A stretch of 51,799 bases of DNA from Clostridiales bacterium. GTDB lineage: Bacteria; Bacillota; Clostridia; Christensenellales; CAG-138. Below are positions 1-8,981 of this stretch, piece after piece. The translations under genes were made by a program, and so were the position numbers. The first letter of the stretch is position 1. Each line of letters opens with the position of its first letter. The notes under the pieces were generated by a model that saw only the letters and a program-made list of their open reading frames with translations, had not been told where the DNA came from and made no database searches. The stretch is from contig SFIR01000010.1 of NCBI GenBank assembly GCA_004556165.1, positions 1 to 51,799 of the forward strand, written 5' to 3'.

Positions 1-1074
1 CAGGAATACAAATGCCCTGCATGCGGCGGCGCACTTGAATTCAACAGCGGCATTCAGAAGATGAAATGCCCCTACTGTGATACGGAATTTGAGATGTCCG
101 TGCTTGAGGAATTGGATGATGCTCTGAATAACGAGGGCAAAGACGATCTGAACTGGGATACAAATGCGGGTTCAGAATGGACATATGATGAGGAATCCAA
201 GCTTCGTTCGTACGTCTGCAAATCCTGCGGCGGTGAGATAGTCGGCGATGAAAACATGGCAGCAACGTCATGCCCGTACTGCGGCAACCCGGTGGTGATG
301 ACGGGGCAGTTCTCCGGCACACTGAAGCCTGATTACATAATCCCCTTCAAGCTTGACAAAAATGCGGCAAAGGAAGCTCTCAACAAGCATTACAGCGGCA
401 AGAAGCTGCTGCCAAAGGTATTCAAGGAGCAGAACCATATCGAAGAGGTCAAGGGTGTCTATGTTCCCTTCTGGCTGTTTGATGCCGATGCCGATGCGAA
501 TGTCCGTTACAAAGCAACGCGTGTGCGCACTTGGAGCGATAGCTCGTATGATTATACGGAGACCAGCTTTTATGCCGTCAGGCGAGGCGGCTCAATAAGC
601 TTTGAACACGTCCCTGTGGATGGTTCAACTAAAATGGCAGATGACCTGATGGAATCCATCGAACCCTTTGATTTTTCCCAAGCGGTGGATTTTCAAACAG
701 CGTATCTCGCCGGATATCTGGCGGATAAATACGATGTTGATGCGGAGCAAAGCGTCGATCGCGCTAATGAGAGGGTCAAGAGGAGCACTGAAAATGCCTT
801 TGCCTCCACGGTGGAGGGCTATACTACCGTGACTGCGGAGTCATCAAGCATACGCCTGCAAAACGGTACCGCAAAATACGTGCTGTATCCCGTGTGGCTC
901 CTGAATACCACATGGAATGGCAAAAAGTATACCTTCGCAATGAACGGTCAAACCGGCAAGCTCGTAGGTGACCTGCCTCTCGATAAAGGCGCGTATTGGA
1001 AATGGCTTTTCGGTATATGGGGCGCAGCAGCCGCTGTCGTATTCGGAATCAGCTATCTTGTGTGGATGCTGTAA
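1..1074 (+). CDS. Zinc-ribbon membrane protein, 5' end outside window
   Basis: The reading frame is open from base 1, so the gene starts upstream of the window. Residues before the first in-frame Met (position 61) already form a CPAC zinc knuckle. Visible cysteine pairs are CPAC, CPYC, CKSC and CPYC, so there are two zinc ribbons within the first ~100 residues. A ~200-residue soluble part follows, and one hydrophobic segment lies in the last ~25 residues (WLFGIWGAAAAVVFGISYLV), giving a C-terminal membrane anchor. It resembles the TFIIB-type zinc-ribbon proteins common in Clostridia beside TPM-domain proteins. Its role is unknown. The next gene starts 13 bases after the stop, which suggests one operon. 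Confidence 0.8.
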   Translation, partial: QEYKCPACGGALEFNSGIQKMKCPYCDTEFEMSVLEELDDALNNEGKDDLNWDTNAGSEWTYDEESKLRSYVCKSCGGEIVGDENMAATSCPYCGNPVVMTGQFSGTLKPDYIIPFKLDKNAAKEALNKHYSGKKLLPKVFKEQNHIEEVKGVYVPFWLFDADADANVRYKATRVRTWSDSSYDYTETSFYAVRRGGSISFEHVPVDGSTKMADDLMESIEPFDFSQAVDFQTAYLAGYLADKYDVDAEQSVDRANERVKRSTENAFASTVEGYTTVTAESSSIRLQNGTAKYVLYPVWLLNTTWNGKKYTFAMNGQTGKLVGDLPLDKGAYWKWLFGIWGAAAAVVFGISYLVWML

Positions 1075-1087
1075 GGAGGGTTGAGTG

Positions 1088-2299
1088 ATGAAGAAAAAAT
1101 TTCTTGCTTTTTTACTCGCATTTATAATGTGTATCTCCTTCAGCACGGCGGCATTTGCAGCCGGAGAAGAGACCTCGTACATCATTGATGAGATTGGATA
1201 CCTAACTGAGGCGCAAATAAGCAATCTTGATAGGTATGGAGAGTATCTGTCGGAGTCGATCGGCATTGATATCCTCTTTGTATATACGACCGCCGATGAG
1301 AATGCTTTGGGCGAATATGCAGAACAGCTTTCTCTTGGCAGAAGTCAGAATCAGATTCTGATGATTGAGAACGAGAAAGTCTGGGATGTGTACCTTTTCG
1401 GAACGGCGATTGATATGATTACCGATGACGACATTTCCTCCTTGAGGGATGTTTATGTCGCTGGAAGCACCTACTATAGCAGTATCGCCGACTATATGTA
1501 TGCAGCGGCAAAACTCGCTGGAGGAACCGGAGTGGTAGAAAGTTTCAGCGAACATTCCACGATTATCCCGCATGAGTTGACCAGGGTCGTCGATATGGCT
1601 GATCTTCTTGATAATTCCGAGGAAGCTGATCTGCTCTCCATGCTTGACGAAATAAGTAATCGTCAGGAGCTCGATGTTGTCGTGGTGACTGTCAACACGC
1701 TTGACGGAAAGACTCCCATGGACTATGCCGATGACTTTTATGACTATAACGGATACGGCTTTGGAGAAAACCGTGACGGTGTACTTCTGCTTGTGAGCAT
1801 GGAGGATCGTGATTGGTGGATTTCTACTTCCGGCTACGGCATTTTCGCTTTTACAGATGCGGGAATAGAGTATATTTCCGAAAAATTCCTGTCCGATCTA
1901 AGCAACGATGATTATTCAGAAGCTTTCACAAAGTATGCGAAGCTTTGTGATGAGTTTATTACACAGGCAAAGACCGGCGAACCCTATGACACAAATAACT
2001 TGCCTAAGGAGTCGTTTGACGTGTTTACCAGCCTTTTGATTTCCTTAGTTGTCGGAATTTTGGTATCGCTTATCGTTACCGGCAAAATGAAAGGCAAATT
2101 AAAGACGGTACGCATGCAACCGGCAGCAGAAGAGTATGTCAGGAATGGAAGCATGCTTGTTACCGAGTCGAGCGATCTCTTCCTGTACAGTCACGTTGAC
2201 CGCAGAGTAAAGTCGAAGGATAACGACTCCGATGGCGGATCAAGCACCCACACATCTTCCTCCGGTTCGTCCCACGGCGGCGGCGGCGGAAAGTTCTGA
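1088..2299 (+). CDS. TPM-domain (YgcG-like) exported membrane protein
   Basis: The start is ATG at 1088, behind GGAGGG; a GTG one codon earlier is too close to that site. The protein has 403 residues. A signal peptide occupies residues 1-25, with cleavage probably after AFA. A TPM-like domain follows, and a second similar segment begins near residue 160 and holds the family-like stretch GVLLLVSMEDRDWWISTSGYG. A single membrane helix lies near residues 310-330. The tail is rich in Ser and Gly and ends in GGGGGKF, as in many YgcG-type proteins. TPM proteins are known as exported, membrane-anchored proteins; some are acid phosphatases and others assist photosystem or respiratory assembly. The activity of this one is not evident. 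Confidence 0.82.
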   Translation: MKKKFLAFLLAFIMCISFSTAAFAAGEETSYIIDEIGYLTEAQISNLDRYGEYLSESIGIDILFVYTTADENALGEYAEQLSLGRSQNQILMIENEKVWDVYLFGTAIDMITDDDISSLRDVYVAGSTYYSSIADYMYAAAKLAGGTGVVESFSEHSTIIPHELTRVVDMADLLDNSEEADLLSMLDEISNRQELDVVVVTVNTLDGKTPMDYADDFYDYNGYGFGENRDGVLLLVSMEDRDWWISTSGYGIFAFTDAGIEYISEKFLSDLSNDDYSEAFTKYAKLCDEFITQAKTGEPYDTNNLPKESFDVFTSLLISLVVGILVSLIVTGKMKGKLKTVRMQPAAEEYVRNGSMLVTESSDLFLYSHVDRRVKSKDNDSDGGSSTHTSSSGSSHGGGGGKF

Positions 2300-2343
2300 T
2301 TAAACAATAACACAAAAAAACTATTCTGAAAGGATGAAACAGT

Positions 2344-2913
2344 ATGAGTATTTTTGATAAGCTGAAAAACACAGCACAGCAGGCGGTAAATACCGCCATC
2401 AAATCGGTTGGCAGCAAGCGTGAAACCTTCACCTTTGCCAGCCTGCCGGAAAGCCTTGCCGAGTTGCAGGCACTTCCCGAAGCGAGCCTTGACACCCCGT
2501 TCAAAACAGCAGCGTTGACCGTGCTTGCACTCTGTGCCTATGCCGCAGATAAGAATATCGGCACTGAAATGCTGAACTTTCTGCGAGGTCCGCGTCCCTT
2601 GAACGGACAGGAGATTTCTTTCCTCAACGATCGCTTCCGCGATGGCAAGACCTATTTGCCGTTCACCTATTTTGCAGGCTCGACTCCGGACAACAACTAT
2701 ACCCCGTCCGAGCCGTATACAATCACGGTCGAAAGCAATCATGTGTCCGGTGAAGAAGCCGGCTATATGAAGCTGTTTATCCCTTGCGGCGGAGCGGACT
2801 CCCCGAGACCGATAAAGCTCCGTCAGCGCGGCAGCGACGGCAAATGGTTCCTGTGGGAGCAGTATCTGCTGACCGGTGTGCGCACACCGAAGGCCGCCGA
2901 TCCGTGGGCATAA
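2344..2913 (+). CDS. Small soluble protein, DUF6935-like
   Basis: This 189-residue protein starts at ATG 2344 behind AAGGATG. There is no signal peptide or membrane segment. The N-terminal ~20 residues are an amphipathic helix (SIFDKLKNTAQQAVNTAIKS) of the kind seen in proteins that touch membranes or filaments. The rest has a FLRGPRPLNGQEISFLNDRF motif and ends in DPWA. I believe it matches the DUF6935 family often found next to zinc-ribbon and TPM genes, but I could not check this. It lies 44 bases after the TPM gene and 18 bases before the next gene, so it is probably co-transcribed. Function unknown. Confidence 0.72.
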   Translation: MSIFDKLKNTAQQAVNTAIKSVGSKRETFTFASLPESLAELQALPEASLDTPFKTAALTVLALCAYAADKNIGTEMLNFLRGPRPLNGQEISFLNDRFRDGKTYLPFTYFAGSTPDNNYTPSEPYTITVESNHVSGEEAGYMKLFIPCGGADSPRPIKLRQRGSDGKWFLWEQYLLTGVRTPKAADPWA

Positions 2914-2931
2914 GATAAGTAGGAGAAAGTA

Positions 2932-3372
2932 ATGAATATCATTGGAAAATGGAAAATTAAAGAATTTCATCTTCCCACCCCTATAGACGAGCGCGACTAT
3001 ACCTCCGAAGATCCGTCCGAGGCTATCCGTGCCTATACGCCGGAAACATTGCCGGACGAGGAAGAATACGAGGATTTTGCAAAGATGGCACGGACATTCT
3101 TTGAGTTCACGCCGGATGGCAAACTTGATACCCTAATGCCGATTCCGGAAGAAATGTATGAAGAAGCGAAAAAAGAGGGGATGGAGATACGCGATGGCTT
3201 TGCTGTTATCGGGTCCACTATGTGGAAGGAGAAGGACGGCAAGTTCTTCTATGACAGCAAGATAGAGGGCGAGGTTCTCGGCGAGGCAGTTGTTCCGTTT
3301 ATGGAGATAAAGGTATTGCCGGATGGATGCCTACTCTATAGTATGGACGTTTTGGTGTTAGAGAGAGTATAA
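2932..3372 (+). CDS. Small hypothetical protein, possibly lipocalin-like
   Basis: A 146-residue soluble protein starts at ATG 2932 behind GTAGGAGAAAG. It opens with NIIGKWKI and contains FFEFTPDGKLDTLMPIP and later KDGKFFYDSKI. The pattern of GKW, then xFxPDGKL, then a third strand, is typical of small lipocalin-like or calycin beta-barrel proteins in Clostridia. That assignment rests on pattern only. It is the fourth gene of the apparent operon that begins at the window edge. No catalytic motif is visible. Confidence 0.68.
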   Translation: MNIIGKWKIKEFHLPTPIDERDYTSEDPSEAIRAYTPETLPDEEEYEDFAKMARTFFEFTPDGKLDTLMPIPEEMYEEAKKEGMEIRDGFAVIGSTMWKEKDGKFFYDSKIEGEVLGEAVVPFMEIKVLPDGCLLYSMDVLVLERV

Positions 3373-3448
3373 AGTCAAAATGTGTTGCTATCGGGACATG
3401 TGCAATTTTATTGAAAATGAAAGAAAAGAAGACACAAGGAGACCCCTA

Positions 3449-4825
3449 ATGAGAAAAGCGATTGTCTTATTGATTATGTTGTTATTGTGTCTGCAACCTG
3501 TTTCGGTATTTGCTGCCTCGGCACCGGAGATATTGAATGAACCGCAAAATCTTGTCTGGCCGGAAAACAGCGTGGCAAGCTATTCCGTGGAGGCATACGG
3601 CGATGACCTGAGCTATAAATGGTATATCATTTGTGATGGAGTAACATATGACACAACCATATTTGAAGAAGGATTGCCGTGGATAGGATTCGGAATGTCC
3701 GGATGCGGTGCAAGCGCGGATGGAAAGACATTCTATATCAATGGCATTGTGAATGAAGCAAACGGTGCCCAAATATTCTGTGAAGTTACCAATGGAGCAG
3801 GAAGCGTACGGTCCCGTGCGGCAACAATCAGCGTTGGCGGTTCCGCTCTCCCTCCGAATATAAAAGTCGTGCCGGGCATCATTGTCGAAATGAACCGGCC
3901 TGCGTCCATCATGTGTACTGCCTCCGATCCCCAGGGCGGCACAGTAGAATATATCTGGATGGAAACCACGACCGGCGAGCTGAAGGACGTTGTTGCTATC
4001 AATCGGGGTACGGAAACAAACGAAACCCTGAATTGTGATACGAGCACGCCGGGTACAAGGTATTTCGTCTGTATGGTAACCACTTCAAACGGCGGTATGG
4101 GATACAGCAGCGTGATTCCGGTAACAGTTACAGAACAAGCGGAAACCTGTGTCGAGATTCTTAGGACTCCTGATAAGGTGGTGTATACCTCCGGCGAATG
4201 TCTGGATTTGACAGGGCTGATGGTGCGTGTTACAACGCCGGAAGGCTCTTTTATATCCATGAACGGTGAAGGACTTGAAATCACAAAGAACCCTTTAGTC
4301 ACATTAGGTGAGCAGAAGATCAGGGTCGGCTACGGGGATGCCATGGATATTTTTATCGTGACCGTGAATGAAGCATTTCACCGGCACCGGTTTGGTGAGT
4401 GGATGGTAACGGCAGAGCCGACATGTACGGAAAGCGGTATCAAGGCGCGTGAGTGTGACTGCGGTTACACGGAACGAGAAGAAATTCCGCCAACGGGACA
4501 TCAGTGGGATGAAGGCAAAATAACGAAAGAACCGACAGAGGATTCCGACGGCGAAAAGACCTTTTCCTGCACGGTATGTAAAGAAACGAAGAAGGAAGTC
4601 ATCAAAGCCGATAATAACGACAGCGAGCCTACCGAAGGTGCGGAAGCAACGGGAAGCATCGAAAGCCCGATTCCTACCGGAGGAAGCGAAGCATTCGGCG
4701 GAAATCAACCTTCCGGCACAGAGCCGTCCTACGGTTTTCCTTGGTGGCTCAACCTTATTCTCATTATTGCCATAGGAATAGTAACCGGATCGATACTCTT
4801 TATCCTGAGTAAGAGAAAGAAGTGA
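3449..4825 (+). CDS. Exported Ig-like surface protein with C-terminal anchor
   Basis: I place the start at ATG 3449, behind ACAAGGAGAC; the upstream in-frame ATG at 3380 would put 23 charged residues before the signal peptide. The product has 458 residues. Signal peptide: residues 1-22, ending in VFA. Two Ig-like beta domains follow, with CDGVTYD and IFCEVTNGAGSV resembling bacterial Ig folds. Then comes a Big_3-like stretch (GECLDLTGLMVRVTTPEGS) and one CxCG-type repeat (CTESGIKARECDCGY, later FSCTVC) known from clostridial surface proteins. The C-terminus has a Ser/Thr/Pro linker, a membrane helix near residues 430-452 and a basic tail (SKRKK). There is no LPXTG motif. Likely a surface-exposed binding or structural protein. 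Confidence 0.78.
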   Translation: MRKAIVLLIMLLLCLQPVSVFAASAPEILNEPQNLVWPENSVASYSVEAYGDDLSYKWYIICDGVTYDTTIFEEGLPWIGFGMSGCGASADGKTFYINGIVNEANGAQIFCEVTNGAGSVRSRAATISVGGSALPPNIKVVPGIIVEMNRPASIMCTASDPQGGTVEYIWMETTTGELKDVVAINRGTETNETLNCDTSTPGTRYFVCMVTTSNGGMGYSSVIPVTVTEQAETCVEILRTPDKVVYTSGECLDLTGLMVRVTTPEGSFISMNGEGLEITKNPLVTLGEQKIRVGYGDAMDIFIVTVNEAFHRHRFGEWMVTAEPTCTESGIKARECDCGYTEREEIPPTGHQWDEGKITKEPTEDSDGEKTFSCTVCKETKKEVIKADNNDSEPTEGAEATGSIESPIPTGGSEAFGGNQPSGTEPSYGFPWWLNLILIIAIGIVTGSILFILSKRKK

Positions 4826-4844
4826 TTCGGTAAGCTAACAATAT

Positions 4845-4919
4845 AACAGCCACAAGTGGAAACGTTTATGATGGGTGCGTCAGATTACCGATCATATCAC
4901 TTCCTCTTCGTGGCTGTTT
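4845..4919 (+). terminator. Inverted repeat after the surface-protein gene
   Basis: AACAGCCAC at 4845 pairs with GTGGCTGTT near 4911-4919, and the pairing continues inward with some mismatches. The loop is long (about 40 bases) and the T-run is short, so this is a weak terminator or another structured element. It sits 20 bases after the stop at 4825. Confidence 0.4.
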
Positions 4920-4971
4920 ATCATTTATGACAGTAATAGCTGAAGCGCTTCATGTTTGTTTCCGTGCTGAT

Positions 4972-5024
4972 GATGACAAAGACAAAGGGCGGCTGCAAAA
5001 GCACAATCGCTTTGCGGCCGCCCC
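4972..5024 (-). terminator. Intrinsic terminator of the BMP lipoprotein gene
   Basis: On the minus strand, GGGGCGGCCGCAAAGCG and its imperfect complement enclose a short loop. The hairpin is followed by TTTGTCTTTGTC. It lies just after the stop of the gene ending at 5046. Confidence 0.7.
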
Positions 5025-5045
5025 GTGGTTTTATTTTCGTAATGA

Positions 5046-6218
5046 TCAGTCGTTGTTCAGCTCGGTAATGCCGTCAATGCGGATATCGAACAGAGGAGCG
5101 GAGATGATCTCGGATTCATGGAAGTAACCGTCCCAGATGAGCTCGTCTTCTCCGACTTTGTAGCTGGTGAGATGCTCGCCGTTTACGGTGAAGGTGTTGC
5201 AATCGAATACATGGAGGGTGCCGTCCTTAATAGCTGCGATGGCAGCATCGACTGCTTCCTGAGTGCCTTCTGCGCAAGCGGAGCCGAGGGTGCTGATAAG
5301 AACTGCATTGTCGGAATAGCCATGGCACCAATCCTGCTGCATTTCTTCGCCGTTCAGAGCTGCGCCGATAGCATAGGTGTAGTATGCACCCCAGTTATTC
5401 TGGGAGGAGGTGAGAGCAACATCGGGAGCGACGTTCAGCATGTCCACATTGTAACCGACAACGTAAACATTGGGATAATCGGCATTGTGTGCAGCCTGTA
5501 CAGCGGAGGGAGCACCGGTGGAGTCAGCATGCTGGGCGATGATGACGCAGCCGAGAGCCATCAGAGCGTTTGCAGCCTCTGCTTCGAGGGTGAGGTCAAA
5601 CCACTTGTTGGTGTACTTAACGTCCATATATGCTTCGGGAACGATGGAGCGGACGCCGAGGAAGAATGCGGTATAACCGGAAACAACCTCTGCATAGGGA
5701 TATGCGCCTACATAACCGACATGGGGATCGTCAACGAGGCCGTTATCCATGAGCTCCTTGAGCTTGAGACCTGCAACGATGCCGGAAACATAGCGAGCTT
5801 CATAGATGTTGGTGAAATAATTGAAGATATTGTTGAGATCAGTCTGCTTGGCAGCGGTCTGGCCGGTTGCATGGCAGAAGAGAATGTCGGGATATTCCTT
5901 TGCAGCCTGGATGAGATAGCTCTCATGGTTGAAGGAATTTGCAAAGATGATATTGCAGCCCTGCTCTGCGAGATCGACTGCGGTCTGATAGCATTTCTCA
6001 TCTTCGGGAACATTGTACTTATAGATGATCTGGTCTTCCCTAAGACCGTGTGCCTTCCTTGCTGCCTCGATGCCTTCCATATGAGCAGCGGTATAGCCTT
6101 CGTTTTCGTCTCCGACGAGAATGACGCCGACTTTGAAATCGTCATTCTTGGTGCCGCATGCGCTGAAGCAGCAGGCTGCCATAACGAGCGCGAGTGCGAG
6201 TGCGATGAACTTCTTCAT
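5046..6218 (-). CDS. BMP-family substrate-binding lipoprotein
   Basis: The 390-residue product has a lipoprotein signal: a hydrophobic stretch to about residue 18, then the lipobox FSAC with the modified Cys at residue 20. The mature part opens with DFKVGVILVGDENEGYTAAH and contains FANSFNHES and FCHATGQTAAKQTDLNN. These are features of the Bmp/Med/PnrA family, periplasmic-binding-protein folds that bind nucleosides or related compounds for ABC import. The length fits the family (~350-400). It stands alone: no ABC permease or ATPase gene is adjacent, so its partner must be elsewhere. It has its own promoter (6270-6297) and terminator. Confidence 0.9.
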   Translation of the reverse strand: MKKFIALALALVMAACCFSACGTKNDDFKVGVILVGDENEGYTAAHMEGIEAARKAHGLREDQIIYKYNVPEDEKCYQTAVDLAEQGCNIIFANSFNHESYLIQAAKEYPDILFCHATGQTAAKQTDLNNIFNYFTNIYEARYVSGIVAGLKLKELMDNGLVDDPHVGYVGAYPYAEVVSGYTAFFLGVRSIVPEAYMDVKYTNKWFDLTLEAEAANALMALGCVIIAQHADSTGAPSAVQAAHNADYPNVYVVGYNVDMLNVAPDVALTSSQNNWGAYYTYAIGAALNGEEMQQDWCHGYSDNAVLISTLGSACAEGTQEAVDAAIAAIKDGTLHVFDCNTFTVNGEHLTSYKVGEDELIWDGYFHESEIISAPLFDIRIDGITELNND

Positions 6219-6269
6219 TACTGTTATTTTCCTCTCTGTTTTTTAATCGCAAATTCTTACGACAGTAAC

Positions 6270-6297
6270 ATTATAGCATCCGATTTTGCATTTTCAA
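6270..6297 (-). promoter_or_regulatory. Promoter of the BMP lipoprotein gene
   Basis: On the minus strand, TTGAAA and TATAAT are separated by 16 bases, with an extended TGC before the -10 box. The predicted transcript start is about 45 bases before the ATG at 6218. That leader is too short for a purine riboswitch. A GAGAGGA ribosome site precedes the start codon. Confidence 0.7.
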
Positions 6298-6469
6298 TGC
6301 CTTATCCCACATTATAATCTATATTTCGACCTATATATAATCAAGATTTTGCCACAATAAGTAGCGATTGGAAGCGATATGGATTTGCTTTGTTGAGATG
6401 GGCAGCGGTTTATGATATTATTAAAGGGAAGAAGAAAAAATAATGAAAGAACGAGAGGAGCGGAAAGAA

Positions 6470-6916
6470 ATGAAGAGAGGTAAAGTGACCGGAAAGCCGG
6501 CAGGCTTAGCGATAGGAGCCGTATTCGGCATAGTTCTCGGCATTCTCGTTCTGCTTTTATGCATGATATTTCGGCAGGCATGGCTGCTGGCATTCTCGGT
6601 ATTCTGGGGCGTCTATCTCGGCATCGGGCTCGGCTTTCGCAAGGAACCGAAAACCTATCTTATCACCTTCGCGCTGAGCCTTATGATACAATACCCGGTA
6701 TGCTGCCTTTCAAAGCTTTTATGGGTATTTATCAGAATCAAATTTACATATATAGGCTTCGGCATGACGCTCGGCGAAGTGCTTTCGCGCTGTTTCCTCC
6801 CGAGTCTCATATCAAAAAACTGCCTTCTCCACACCGCGATACTCGCATTGATATCAATGGCATTCATCGGTATCCTGCTGATTCGCGACAGGAAAAGGCA
6901 GAAAGATAAGAATTAG
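6470..6916 (+). CDS. Small polytopic membrane protein, unknown function
   Basis: The ATG at 6470 is preceded by GAGGAG at a good distance; an earlier in-frame ATG at 6443 has a poorer site and would add nine charged residues. The 148-residue product has about four hydrophobic segments: residues ~11-35, ~37-52, ~62-85 and ~115-135, with a final basic tail (RDRKRQKDKN). I do not recognise a family. The gene converges on metG, with only three bases between the two stop codons, so the transcripts probably overlap at their 3' ends. Confidence 0.65.
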   Translation: MKRGKVTGKPAGLAIGAVFGIVLGILVLLLCMIFRQAWLLAFSVFWGVYLGIGLGFRKEPKTYLITFALSLMIQYPVCCLSKLLWVFIRIKFTYIGFGMTLGEVLSRCFLPSLISKNCLLHTAILALISMAFIGILLIRDRKRQKDKN

Positions 6917-6919
6917 GCT

Positions 6920-8911
6920 TTATCGGACTTTAAGCCCTGCTGCCATCTCGCTCATGACGGTTAGCGGCGAGAGGTTGACATCACCGGCATCGCTTGCGCA
7001 GAGGATCATGCCGTGGCTTTCAATACCGCACATCATCTTGGGCGCAAGGTTTGCGACAACTACAACGGTTTTCCCTACGAGCTGATCGGGGGAGAACCAT
7101 TTTTTTATGCCGGAAAGCACTGTGCGCTGCTCGGTACCGAGATCAAGGGTGAATTTCAAAAGCTTCTTGGATTTCGGCACCTCTTCGCATGCGACAACCT
7201 TGGCAAGGCGAAGATCGAGCTTTGAAAAATCATCGTAGCCGATTTCGGGCAGCATCTCGGGCAGCTCGGGAGCTTCCTCTGCCTTGGGTGCTTCTTCCTT
7301 TACTTCCGCTTTGGGCGCTTCCTCCTTGGCAGGCATAAGGCTGTTGAGGTATTCAAGCTCCTTCTTCATATCAATGCGGGGGAAGAGCGCTTCGCCTTTG
7401 ACGACCTTTTGACCGACGGGGAGAAGACCGAAGGTGTGAATCGAATCAAAACTCATGAGCGCTTCATCTGTGATGCCGAGCTGAGCAAAGATTTTCGGTG
7501 AAGTCCTCGTAAGGAAGGGTTGAAGGGCGACGCCGATAATGCGCAGGCATTCGGCAAGGTTGTAAAGAACCGTGCCGAGACGGGCTTTATTTGCTTCATC
7601 CTTTGCAAGCAGCCATGGTGCGGTGAGGTCGATATACTTGTTGCAGAGCCTGACAAGCTTAAAGATATCGCCGATGGCTTCATTGATATGGAAAGCATTC
7701 ATGCTCTCCTCAATCCTATCCGCAAGCGCGCTCGCAGCAGGTATGATGGTATCGTCCTGCTCGGGTACGGGGGTATCGTGAGGGGGAATGACGCCGTCAA
7801 AATACTTCTCTATCATCGCAACGGTACGGGAGAGAAGGTTGCCGAGGTCATTGGCAAGGTCGCTGTTTATACGGGTAATGAGGGTGGCGTTGTCAAAATT
7901 GCCGTCGCTGCCGAATGAAAATTCGCTGAGTAGGAAGTAGCGGACGGCATCCACACCGTAGCGCTCAACGAGCTTTACGGGGTCAACGACATTGCCGACG
8001 GATTTGGACATCTTGCTGCCGTTGAGCACAAGCCAGCCGTGACCGTATACATGCTTGGGAAGCGGAACATCAAGCGCCATGAGGATGATGGGCCATATGA
8101 TGGTATGGAAACGCATTATCTCCTTGCCGACGAAATGCACATCGGCAGGCCAGTACTTCCTGTACAGCTCATCGTTATCGGAGAGATAGCCGAGCTTTGA
8201 AAGGTAATTGAGAACCGCATCGAACCAGACGTAAATAATATGCTTATCATCAAAATCGACCGGCACGCCCCATTTGAAGGTGCTGCGGCTGACGCAGAGA
8301 TCCTCAAGCCCGGGGAGCAGGAAATTATTGAGCATCTCCTTTGCGCGGGATGCGGGCTGAATGAAATCGGGGTGCTCGTTTATATAGTCGATGAGCCTCG
8401 GAGCATACTTGCTGACGCGGAGGAAATAGCTCTCCTCCTCAACCTCCTCAACGGGACGGCCGCAGTCGGGGCAGACTCCGCCGCTCTCCTTGAGCTGTGT
8501 TTCGGTCCAGAATGCTTCGCAGGGCGTGCAGTACATGCCCTTATAGCTGCTCTTATAGATATCGCCCTTGTCGTAGAGCTTTTTGAATGCCTTCTGAACG
8601 CATGCAATGTGGTAATCATCGGTGGTGCGGACAAAGCCGTCGTTGGAAATATCCATGAGCTCCCAGAGCTTATGGAAACCGCTGACGATATCATCGACGT
8701 ATTCCTGCGGCGTTACGCCCTTTTCCGCAGCTTTGCGCTCGATCTTCTGACCGTGCTCGTCCGCGCCGGTGAGGAAATAGGTATCATAACCGGTCAGGCG
8801 CTTGTATCTTGCCATTGCATCGGTATTGACGGTGCAGTAGGTGTGCCCGATATGCAGGTTTGCGCTCGGGTAATAGATGGGGGTCGTTATATAAAAGGTT
8901 TTCTTTTCCAT
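6920..8911 (-). CDS. metG: Methionyl-tRNA synthetase
   Basis: This class I aminoacyl-tRNA synthetase attaches methionine to tRNA-Met in the cytoplasm. Seen: HIGH at residues 20-23, the paired zinc cysteines CTPC and CPDC near residues 127-147, KMSKS near residue 300, and a C-terminal EMAPII-like tRNA-binding domain over about the last 110 residues, after an Ala/Glu/Lys-rich linker. The length of 663 residues fits the bacterial form with the C-terminal dimerisation domain. I chose ATG 8911 (AAGGA nine bases upstream) over the TTG two codons earlier. It lies 70 bases after sigA on the same strand and may be read from the dnaG-sigA transcript. Confidence 0.97.
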   Translation of the reverse strand: MEKKTFYITTPIYYPSANLHIGHTYCTVNTDAMARYKRLTGYDTYFLTGADEHGQKIERKAAEKGVTPQEYVDDIVSGFHKLWELMDISNDGFVRTTDDYHIACVQKAFKKLYDKGDIYKSSYKGMYCTPCEAFWTETQLKESGGVCPDCGRPVEEVEEESYFLRVSKYAPRLIDYINEHPDFIQPASRAKEMLNNFLLPGLEDLCVSRSTFKWGVPVDFDDKHIIYVWFDAVLNYLSKLGYLSDNDELYRKYWPADVHFVGKEIMRFHTIIWPIILMALDVPLPKHVYGHGWLVLNGSKMSKSVGNVVDPVKLVERYGVDAVRYFLLSEFSFGSDGNFDNATLITRINSDLANDLGNLLSRTVAMIEKYFDGVIPPHDTPVPEQDDTIIPAASALADRIEESMNAFHINEAIGDIFKLVRLCNKYIDLTAPWLLAKDEANKARLGTVLYNLAECLRIIGVALQPFLTRTSPKIFAQLGITDEALMSFDSIHTFGLLPVGQKVVKGEALFPRIDMKKELEYLNSLMPAKEEAPKAEVKEEAPKAEEAPELPEMLPEIGYDDFSKLDLRLAKVVACEEVPKSKKLLKFTLDLGTEQRTVLSGIKKWFSPDQLVGKTVVVVANLAPKMMCGIESHGMILCASDAGDVNLSPLTVMSEMAAGLKVR

Positions 8912-8981
8912 TTTCAAAATTCCTTACAGATAATTAAATTTCTTGGAAGCATTTCCCGGGAAATAACCGGTATGCCGGCGG

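Noticed and set aside
5118..6317. Long open frame (399 codons) on the plus strand over the BMP lipoprotein gene
   Set aside because: It is antisense to a gene with a clear family, lipobox, promoter and ribosome site; its own product has unlikely composition (very rich in Cys, Ile and Gly) and no ribosome site.
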